Shown here one piece after another: positions 1 through 5,060 of a stretch of 7,961 nucleotides of DNA. A program made the translations under genes and the position numbers. Location: the NCBI GenBank assembly GCA_028691385.1, contig JAQUZL010000091.1, forward strand, positions 1-7,961, given 5' to 3'. A model generated the notes under the pieces. It was not told where the DNA came from and searched no databases. It saw only the letters and a list, made by a program, of their open reading frames with translations. Source of the stretch: Oscillospiraceae bacterium (lineage in GTDB: Bacteria > Bacillota > Clostridia > Oscillospirales > Oscillospiraceae). Position 1 is the first letter of the stretch, and every line of letters starts with the position of its first letter.

Positions 1-654
1 GTGAATTTCAATGGCGACCGGAAAGCGGGCGGGATTGGCACTGTGGTGGGGGTTGAACCAGCAGGCGTCAATTCCGGCGTTTTTTGCGCCGCAAATATCC
101 GAGCTTAGGCTGTCGCCCAGCATCAGCGTGGTTTCTGGCCGCAGCGCGGGCACGGCGGCAAAGCAGTAGTCAAAAAACGCCTTGGCGGGTTTCTGCGCGC
201 CGGCCTGCTCGGAATAAAAGCAGCCCTGCAGATAGGGCGTGATGCCGCCGTTTTTCATGCGCTGCGCCTGCACCGCGACGCCGGCGTTGGTGGCGGCATA
301 GAGCGCATAGCGCGGGGATAAATATTGCAGCGCTTTCTCCATGCCGGGCAGGGGGATGCTCTGCAAGGAAAGAAAATCGGGATAGACGGCCGCGGCCTTG
401 GCGGCGTCCAGCGGCAGGGAAAATTGCGCGGCAAGCGTGCGATACCGGCCAATCCACAGCGCCTGGCGGGTGATTTCGCCCCGCTCAAGGCGCTTCCACC
501 ATGCAAGATTGATGGCGGAAAAGGCGGCGGCCAGCGCGTCGCTCGGGGTCACGCCGCACACGCGCATGGTCTGAAAAAAAGCAGCCTTTTCGCAGGCGGG
601 AAAGTCGAGCAGGGTATCGTCGATGTCGATCAGGATGGCGTCGTAATGCTTCAT
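1..654 (-). CDS. YjjG-family HAD pyrimidine 5'-nucleotidase, C-terminus cut by window edge
   Basis: HAD-superfamily phosphatase. The YjjG/YfnB branch dephosphorylates (often non-canonical) pyrimidine nucleoside monophosphates in the cytosol. The frame is open from an ATG at 654-652 to base 1, giving 218 residues. YjjG of E. coli is about 225 residues, so probably only about 10 are missing. All four HAD motifs are visible: DIDDTL with nucleophile D10 and acid/base D12; AATNAG with T122; K155 in the QKPAK segment; and GDSLSSD with D181 and D186 for Mg2+. The helical cap lies between motifs I and II. The WFNPHH segment (about 199-204) resembles YjjG's W-N-x-HH stretch, which favours this branch over generic HAD phosphatases. 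The start codon overlaps the rsmA stop as ATGA and has no convincing Shine-Dalgarno (the upstream bases read AATCGGT), so translation is probably coupled to rsmA. The family is clear. The exact substrate is inferred. Confidence 0.88.
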   Translation of the reverse strand, partial: MKHYDAILIDIDDTLLDFPACEKAAFFQTMRVCGVTPSDALAAAFSAINLAWWKRLERGEITRQALWIGRYRTLAAQFSLPLDAAKAAAVYPDFLSLQSIPLPGMEKALQYLSPRYALYAATNAGVAVQAQRMKNGGITPYLQGCFYSEQAGAQKPAKAFFDYCFAAVPALRPETTLMLGDSLSSDICGAKNAGIDACWFNPHHSANPARFPVAIEIH

Positions 655-1526
655 ACCGATTTGCGTGCGTCCAATCGCGCGGTCAGTTCGCGCGAGAGCG
701 CGGCAAAACCGGCAAAATCCAGCTTTTCACCGCGAATGGTGGGCGAAAAACCGCAGGACGTGATAATATCGGCGATTTCCTCCTTGGAAAACTCGCCGTA
801 GGCAGCGCTCAGACCGTTTTGCAGCATTTTTCGGCGCTGGGCAAAGCTGGCGTGCACGGTACGGAAGAAAACGGTTTCACTGCCGACCGGCTCCGGCGGC
901 GCGGGACGCGTTTGCAGGCGGATCACGGCGGATGTGACCTTCGGCTGGGGCAAAAAGCAGTCCGGCGACACCGCAAAGAGAATCTTCGGGTCGGCATAGT
1001 AACGGCAGAGCAGCGCGAACACGCCATAGTTTTCGCTGCCTGCGCCGGCGCAGATGCGTTCGGCGGCCTCCTTTTGCACCATAACGGTCACCGATTCGAA
1101 TGCACGGCTTTCCAGCAGCGCGGTGAGAATGGGCGTGGTGATATAGTAGGGCAGATTGGCGCAGGCAACCGGGTGCAGTCCGGAGAATTTCTCCTGCGCC
1201 AGCGCGCGCAAATCCATTTTCAGCGCGTCGCCAAAGAGAAGCTCCAGATTGTCATGCGCTTCCATGGTTTCCGCGAGTACCGGGCGCAGCGCCTGGTCAA
1301 CCTCGATGGCCACGACTTTGCCCGCGTGGCGGCAGAGCTGATCGGTGAGCGGCCCAATGCCGGGGCCAATCTCCAGCACGCCGCATTGGCGGTCCATGCC
1401 GGTGTGCGCGCAGATCTCCTCCGGCACCCACCGCGCAATTAAAAAATTCTGCCCTTTGGACTTGGAAAACCGAAAACCGTGGCGTGCAAGCAGCGCCCGA
1501 ATCTCGTCTATATTACAAAGGTTCAC
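651..1526 (-). CDS. rsmA: 16S rRNA (adenine(1518)-N6/adenine(1519)-N6)-dimethyltransferase RsmA/KsgA
   Basis: Dimethylates two adjacent adenines in the 3'-terminal hairpin of 16S rRNA (A1518 and A1519, E. coli numbering) with S-adenosylmethionine, a late checkpoint of 30S assembly. It is 291 residues from a GTG start, normal for the family. Visible signatures are the N-terminal RFSKSKGQNFL segment (residues 19-29), SAM motif I LEIGPGIGPLT (51-61), the acidic motif VVAIEVD (71-77), GDALKMD (99-105), and the catalytic motif IV ANLPYYIT (123-130). The frame stays open 41 codons further upstream to an ATG, but that extension runs back through the hairpin and into the upstream gene's end, whereas VNLCNIDEIRALL matches normal KsgA N-termini. 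The start follows AAAGGCGG by seven bases. It lies downstream of a YabE-like gene as in Bacillus (yabE-rnmV-ksgA), but no RNase M5 gene intervenes. Expression is probably from the promoter at 1568-1596. Confidence 0.96.
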   Translation of the reverse strand: MNLCNIDEIRALLARHGFRFSKSKGQNFLIARWVPEEICAHTGMDRQCGVLEIGPGIGPLTDQLCRHAGKVVAIEVDQALRPVLAETMEAHDNLELLFGDALKMDLRALAQEKFSGLHPVACANLPYYITTPILTALLESRAFESVTVMVQKEAAERICAGAGSENYGVFALLCRYYADPKILFAVSPDCFLPQPKVTSAVIRLQTRPAPPEPVGSETVFFRTVHASFAQRRKMLQNGLSAAYGEFSKEEIADIITSCGFSPTIRGEKLDFAGFAALSRELTARLDARKSV

Positions 1527-1592
1527 AAAAAAACCGCCTTTCGTCTGTGCCTGTCTGCGTTGCAGACATTGTATCAGACGAAAGGCGGTTTT
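1527..1592 (-). terminator. Strong hairpin terminator between G5/3D gene and rsmA
   Basis: A perfect 18-bp inverted repeat: AAAACCGCCTTTCGTCTG at 1530-1547 pairs with 1575-1592. An inner perfect 7-bp hairpin (1552-1558 with 1562-1568) fills most of the loop. Read on the minus strand, the stem is followed by seven Ts (1533-1527), a textbook Rho-independent terminator for the G5/3D transcript. The plus-strand T-run is only four bases, so termination in that direction would be weaker. Unusually, the T-run abuts the GTG start codon of rsmA and the 3' arm contains the rsmA Shine-Dalgarno. Confidence 0.85.
1534..1541 (-). promoter_or_regulatory. rsmA ribosome binding site, inside the terminator stem
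   Basis: AAAGGCGG on the minus strand, seven Us before the GTG start. It supports GTG at 1526 as the start. In a read-through transcript from the upstream gene it would be base-paired in the 18-bp stem. In a transcript starting near 1561 the 5' arm is absent and the site is free. Confidence 0.65.
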
Positions 1593-1596
1593 GCAA
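1568..1596 (-). promoter_or_regulatory. Putative rsmA promoter nested in the terminator hairpin
   Basis: On the minus strand, TTGCAA (1596-1591), a 17-base spacer, then TACAAT (1573-1568, five of six matches to TATAAT). The predicted transcription start is near 1561, giving a leader of about 35 nt to the GTG. The -35 lies just before the hairpin, the spacer is the 5' arm, and the start point falls in the apical loop, so the transcript would contain only the 3' arm. This is inferred from sequence alone. Confidence 0.6.
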
Positions 1597-1600
1597 ATGC

Positions 1601-2653
1601 TCAGCTGAGAATATAGACGTTGCAGGCGCGACGGCCAAAGGTGAAGCACTCGGAAACGGTATCCATGTACAAATCCACACGATTGCCCTTGATGGCGCCG
1701 CCGGTGTCCTCGGCAATTGCGGTACCATAGATATAGTCGCCGGTGTCGGTTTCAATGTAGACCTTTGAACCGAGCGGAATGACCTTCGGGTCGACTGCAA
1801 TGCAGCCGGTGCGTGCGGTGGTTCCGGTGGCGGTGGTGTTCCAGTAGTAGCCCTCACAGGAATAGGCCGTGGCGATACAGCCCAGTTTTTGGGAGTAGGC
1901 GAGCGTGTCGCCGTTGGCGGATACCAGTACGCCGTTTTGCTCGGTAAAGCGCGCGTCGGCATTGTCGGCGATGCCGACATAGGTCAGAGCGCGTATCGGC
2001 GCAGTCACAACGGCACTACTGACCACTTCACGGCGCACGGCGACGCCGTTTTCATAGGTGGTGCAGAAGGTGGTGCTTTGTTCTCCGTCCGTACCGGATT
2101 GCGCCTGCAGGCGTTCGCCGCTGTCAAGCCAGGAAACCGCGCAAAGCATCTCTTCGCTGGCAATGGGCGAAAGCTCCTTTTCATAAGTGGTGGTGGTTTC
2201 GGTGACGGTGATAATCATGCCGTCGGCGATGGATACGGTGAGCGCCGGGGAAACGGTGACGTTTTCACCAAGGGCTGCGCCACAGCTTTCCAGCAGCGCG
2301 CCGACGGTATCGGCGGTGGTGCTGATTTGATGGATTTTCCCACGGTTGTTCAGCGTTACACTGTTGTAGCGCGACACCACAATCTCGGAAATGCCGTCGG
2401 ACTGCTGCGTCACGATCGTGTCGTCCTCGCTGATCGTAACGCCGGCCTCCTGCAGCACATCTGCCGGATCGGTCAAAAAGGTCGAGTGTACAACCACTGT
2501 ATCGCCGTCTGTGATAATGTAGGTATTTTTTGCGGACACTGTTGAGGTGAGTGCGCTCAGCGAAAGCGTGGCCAGAATGACCAGCGCAATCAGCTTCTTA
2601 AAATAGACGTGGTGTGCGGTGGAACAGGAAGCGCGCGCAAACAGTTCTTTCAA
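1601..2653 (-). CDS. Secreted G5 and 3D domain protein, YabE/Rpf-like cell-wall enzyme
   Basis: A 350-residue exported protein probably acting on peptidoglycan. It starts at TTG, chosen because a G-rich Shine-Dalgarno lies seven bases upstream and the signal sequence begins there. Residues 1-41 are a signal peptide: basic, then LIALVILATLSLSALTSTVSA. Residues about 44-85 and 93-135 are two DUF348-type repeats that start with a turn such as DGDTVVV and end in GVTISEDD or GAALGENV. Residues about 150-225 form a G5 domain. Residues about 258-349 are a 3D domain with the conserved aspartates in AVDPK (D288), EDTGG (D316) and VDLYMD (D327, D331), ending FGRRACNVYIL. The 3D fold resembles the catalytic barrel of MltA lytic transglycosylases, so murein cleavage is plausible but inferred. 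Position directly upstream of rsmA is the classic place for YabE (Firmicutes) and RpfB (Actinobacteria) relatives. There is no lysozyme-like Rpf domain. Confidence 0.93.
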   Translation of the reverse strand: MKELFARASCSTAHHVYFKKLIALVILATLSLSALTSTVSAKNTYIITDGDTVVVHSTFLTDPADVLQEAGVTISEDDTIVTQQSDGISEIVVSRYNSVTLNNRGKIHQISTTADTVGALLESCGAALGENVTVSPALTVSIADGMIITVTETTTTYEKELSPIASEEMLCAVSWLDSGERLQAQSGTDGEQSTTFCTTYENGVAVRREVVSSAVVTAPIRALTYVGIADNADARFTEQNGVLVSANGDTLAYSQKLGCIATAYSCEGYYWNTTATGTTARTGCIAVDPKVIPLGSKVYIETDTGDYIYGTAIAEDTGGAIKGNRVDLYMDTVSECFTFGRRACNVYILS

Positions 2654-2660
2654 AAAAGTA

Positions 2661-2669
2661 CCCCCCTTT
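2661..2669 (-). promoter_or_regulatory. Ribosome binding site deciding the TTG start of the G5/3D gene
   Basis: AAAGGGGGG on the minus strand, seven bases before the TTG at 2653-2651. An ATG at 2672-2670 lies nearby but is out of frame, and no other in-frame start fits the signal peptide, so TTG is preferred. Confidence 0.65.
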
Positions 2670-2710
2670 CATTGGACTGGCGGCAGCTATTCTGCCACTG
2701 GTATAATCTA

Positions 2711-2727
2711 TGTTACGAATGGTAACA
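2711..2727. repeat. Inverted repeat TGTTAC-N5-GTAACA, possible operator
   Basis: A perfect 6-bp dyad with a 5-base centre, about 23-40 bases downstream of the predicted start of the G5/3D transcript. The half-site recurs in the same intergenic region at 2899-2904 (GTAACA) and 2911-2916 (TTAACA), about 20-40 bases upstream of the thrS -35. The size and symmetry fit a protein-binding site, but no regulator can be named. The spacing does not match the direct-repeat WalR box. Confidence 0.35.
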
Positions 2728-2756
2728 ATATGTAATCTGCGAGTGAATTTATTATT

Positions 2757-2784
2757 AATATAACTATTTTGACCGAAAAGTCAA
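2757..2784 (-). promoter_or_regulatory. Promoter of the G5/3D gene
   Basis: On the minus strand, TTGACT (2784-2779), a 16-base spacer and TATATT (2762-2757), in an AT-rich stretch. The predicted start near 2750 gives a leader of about 97 nt, which contains the TGTTAC/GTAACA dyad and a small GGCAG/CTGCC hairpin (2682-2696). This is a sigma-A-type promoter judged by consensus only. Confidence 0.6.
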
Positions 2785-2937
2785 GCTTTTATCCATATAT
2801 TATAAAAAATCGCAACTTTTTCAATGCCAAAATCAGGTTGCGCAATTATGGAGATTTTTGAATACGGGTTGAATAAACACACAATATATAGTGCAATGGT
2901 AACAAAATAGTTAACATAATAATCAATAAAAAGAAAA

Positions 2938-2966
2938 TTGACAAAGATTTTGAACTGTGCTATATT
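2938..2966 (+). promoter_or_regulatory. Promoter of the thrS T-box transcript
   Basis: A perfect TTGACA (2938-2943), 17-base spacer and TATATT (2961-2966). The predicted start is near 2973, so the whole T-box leader is transcribed before thrS. It is divergent from the G5/3D promoter about 155 bases away. Confidence 0.8.
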
Positions 2967-2972
2967 TACCGA

Positions 2973-3209
2973 ATAGGAAATGCGTTGAAAAAGTACGAGA
3001 TGCCGGAAACGGCGCCCAGAGAGAGCCGCAGATGCTGGAAGCGGCTTGCGCAAGGCCCTGCATTTTACCGCTTTGGAGCTGCCCGGTGAACCGGGACGGG
3101 ATCGCCCGTTACAGCGGACACGAGCGACGGCTTATGCCGTAAGCAGGGTGGAACCGTGGAATACAATCAGTATCCCACCCCTGACACACATCAGGGGTGG
3201 GATTTTTTT
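2973..3209 (+). promoter_or_regulatory. T-box riboswitch, threonine type, controlling thrS
   Basis: A T-box leader senses uncharged tRNA directly and allows read-through into thrS when tRNA-Thr is uncharged. The T-box AGGGTGGAACCGTGG lies at 3145-3159. In Stem I, AAAG (2990-2993) pairs with CTTT (3071-3074) and AGATGC (2998-3003) with GCATTT (3060-3065). They enclose a specifier loop with AGTA (2992-2995) on the 5' side and TACCG (3066-3070) on the 3' side. The specifier ACC (3067-3069) is a Thr codon, read by the GGU anticodon. The apical part has AGAGAG (3018-3023) and AGCCGC/GCGGCT (3024-3029 with 3041-3046) capped by an 11-base loop. Further hairpins are at 3082-3095, 3097-3108 and 3127-3140. 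GGGTGG (3146-3151) can pair with CCACCC (3175-3180) as the antiterminator, which excludes the terminator. The variable T-box base is A (TGGA), predicting a U discriminator on tRNA-Thr. Base pairs were drawn by hand. Confidence 0.93.
3174..3209 (+). terminator. Regulated terminator of the thrS T-box
   Basis: A perfect 11-bp stem, CCCACCCCTGA (3174-3184) with TCAGGGGTGGG (3191-3201), loop CACACA, then ATTTTTTT. Its 5' arm is also the partner of the T-box sequence, so terminator and antiterminator are mutually exclusive. Confidence 0.93.
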
Positions 3210-3240
3210 ATTTCGCCCCCAATACAAGGAGGAGCAATCC

Positions 3241-5022
3241 ATGGAGAATCAGTACACGTTTGAAAATGAACAGTTTCGCAAGACTTATTGGCATACCTGC
3301 GCCCACATTATGGCACAGGCTGTCCAGCGCCTGTTCCCCGGTACAAAGTTTGCCATTGGCCCAGCCATCGACAACGGCTGGTATTATGACTTTGACGCGC
3401 CGGTGAGCTTCACGCCGGAGCTGCTCGAGCAGATCGAGGGTGAAATGCGTAAGATCTGCAAGGAAAAAATCAAGCTTGAGCGTTTTGAGCTGCCGCGCGC
3501 CGAAGCGCTGGAGTTCATGAAGGAGCAGCCTTACAAGGTGGAGCTGATCAACGATCTGCCGGCCGACGCCCATATTTCGTTCTACAAGCAGGACGATTAC
3601 ACGGACATGTGCGCAGGCCCGCATCTGGACTCCACCGGCCGGGTAAAGGGCAACGCCATTAAGCTGCTTGCGTGCAACGCGGCCTATTGGCGCGGCGATT
3701 CGACCCGCCCGCAGCTGCAGCGTATCTATGGCGTTGCGTTCCAGAAAAAAGAGGAGCTTGACGCGTATCTGCTGCAACAGGAAGAGGCAAAAAAGCGCGA
3801 CCACAACAAGCTTGGCCGCGAACTGGAATATTTTACAACGGTGGACGTCATTGGGCAGGGTCTGCCGGTGCTGCTGCCGAAGGGCGCGCGCGTGGTGCAG
3901 CTGCTGCAGCGCTGGGTTGAGGATGTGGAGCAGCAGCATGGCTACCTTCTGACCAAGACGCCGCTCATGGCCAAGCGCGACCTGTACCGCATTTCCGGCC
4001 ACTGGGATCACTATTTGGACGGTATGTTCATTCTGGGTGACCCGCAGGACGAGGAAAAGGAGTGCTTTGCGCTGCGTCCGATGACCTGCCCGTTCCAGTA
4101 TCAGGTCTATCTGAACCGCGCGCGCAGCTATCGCGACCTGCCGATGCGTCTGGGTGAAACGTCCACCCTGTTCCGCAACGAGGACTCCGGCGAGATGCAC
4201 GGCCTGATTCGCGTGCGCCAGTTCACCATCTCCGAGGGGCATCTGGTGCTGCGCCCGGATCAGCTGGAAGAGGAGTTTAAGGACTGCCTGCATCTGGCAA
4301 AGTATTTCCTCGGCACCGTCGGGCTGCTGGATCAGTGCACGTTCCGGTTCTCCCAGTGGGATCCGGAAAACCGCAATAACAAGTACGAAGGCTCGGCCGA
4401 GCAGTGGGAAAAGGCGCAGGCAACCATGGCGCAGATTCTGAAGGATCTGGACGTGGACTACACGATCGGCATTGACGAGGCTGCGTTCTACGGCCCGAAG
4501 CTGGATGTGCAGTACAAGAACGTGTTCGGCAAAGAGGACACGCTGGTCACCATCCAGATTGACATGCTGCTGGCAGAGCGCTTCGGCATGTATTATACCG
4601 ATGAGGACGGCCAGAAGAAGCTGCCGTATATCATCCACCGCACGTCGCTTGGCTGCTATGAACGGACGCTTGCGTATCTCATCGAGCACTTTGCCGGCGC
4701 AATGCCCACCTGGCTTGCACCCGAGCAGGTTCGCGTGCTGCCCATCACCGATCGCGCGCTGGACTATGCCAAGCAGATGCAGCAAAAGCTGCAGACCAAG
4801 GGCGTTCGCGTAGCGGTGGACGCACGCAACGAGAAGATTGGCAAGAAAATTCGCGAGGCGCAGCTGGACAAGATTCCCTATATGCTGGTGCTGGGCGACA
4901 AGGATATGGAAAACAACACCGTTTCCGTGCGGCACCGCGCGGATGGCGATCTTGGCGCCATGGGCTATGATGCGTTTGAAGCGCAGCTCATGGAAGTGAT
5001 TGATTCCAAGGCACAAAAGTAA
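3241..5022 (+). CDS. thrS: Threonyl-tRNA synthetase (ThrRS), TGS domain absent
   Basis: Charges tRNA-Thr with threonine and clears mischarged Ser-tRNA-Thr. 593 residues, against about 640 for standard bacterial ThrRS. The ATG follows AAGGAGGA by six bases. The frame is open further upstream, but that part is the T-box leader. Only about 15 residues precede the editing domain, so the usual N-terminal TGS domain is missing. The editing domain keeps its metal-site residues: HTCAH (H18, H22) and DMCAGPH (D122, C124, H128). The class II core begins near residue 195. Motif 2 includes TLFRNEDSG (309-317) with R312. Zinc ligands at the active site are C283 (PMTCPFQ), H334 (SEGHL) and H466 (IHRTS). 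The usual CPGH is CPFQ here. The anticodon-binding domain runs from about LAPEQVRVLPI (490-500) to the end, with ARNEKIGKKIREAQ typical of the family. It is a single-gene unit controlled by its own T-box and ending in the terminator shared with mgtE. Confidence 0.97.
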   Translation: MENQYTFENEQFRKTYWHTCAHIMAQAVQRLFPGTKFAIGPAIDNGWYYDFDAPVSFTPELLEQIEGEMRKICKEKIKLERFELPRAEALEFMKEQPYKVELINDLPADAHISFYKQDDYTDMCAGPHLDSTGRVKGNAIKLLACNAAYWRGDSTRPQLQRIYGVAFQKKEELDAYLLQQEEAKKRDHNKLGRELEYFTTVDVIGQGLPVLLPKGARVVQLLQRWVEDVEQQHGYLLTKTPLMAKRDLYRISGHWDHYLDGMFILGDPQDEEKECFALRPMTCPFQYQVYLNRARSYRDLPMRLGETSTLFRNEDSGEMHGLIRVRQFTISEGHLVLRPDQLEEEFKDCLHLAKYFLGTVGLLDQCTFRFSQWDPENRNNKYEGSAEQWEKAQATMAQILKDLDVDYTIGIDEAAFYGPKLDVQYKNVFGKEDTLVTIQIDMLLAERFGMYYTDEDGQKKLPYIIHRTSLGCYERTLAYLIEHFAGAMPTWLAPEQVRVLPITDRALDYAKQMQQKLQTKGVRVAVDARNEKIGKKIREAQLDKIPYMLVLGDKDMENNTVSVRHRADGDLGAMGYDAFEAQLMEVIDSKAQK

Positions 5023-5060
5023 AAAAACAAGCCCTGATGCAGCGCATCAGGGCTTGTTTT
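5021..5060. terminator. Bidirectional terminator between convergent thrS and mgtE
   Basis: A perfect 17-bp stem, 5024-5040 with 5044-5060, closed by a three-base AGC loop. Towards mgtE's exit (minus strand) the stem runs into seven Ts (5027-5021), and towards thrS's exit it ends in TTTT. It overlaps the thrS stop codon by two bases on one side and the mgtE stop codon (5061-5059) on the other, so the two genes are as tightly packed as possible. Confidence 0.92.

Noticed and set aside
1600..1609. Ten-base palindrome CTCAGCTGAG at the G5/3D stop codon
   Set aside because: It codes the final residues and is short; expected by chance and with no partner copies in the window.
1527..1649. In-frame upstream ATG for rsmA at 1649
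   Set aside because: It lies inside the 3' end of the G5/3D gene and would pass through the terminator stem; known KsgA N-termini start at the GTG at 1526.
2699..2707. Plus-strand extended -10 TGGTATAAT
   Set aside because: No -35 at a suitable distance, and it would start a transcript with no new gene before thrS; possibly a minor promoter but unsupported.
2781..3053. 90-codon minus-strand frame in the intergenic region
   Set aside because: It spans the thrS promoter and T-box antisense; AT-rich, random-looking residues and no ribosome binding site.
3046..3240. In-frame upstream extension of thrS by 65 codons
   Set aside because: It would be translated through the T-box and its terminator; the extension does not resemble a TGS domain and there is a strong ribosome binding site at the ATG at 3241.
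3208..5016. A 602-codon open frame antisense to thrS
   Set aside because: It is the complement of a GC-rich gene with strong codon bias; the protein is His/Leu/Gln-rich with no recognisable domain, and thrS is unequivocal on the other strand.
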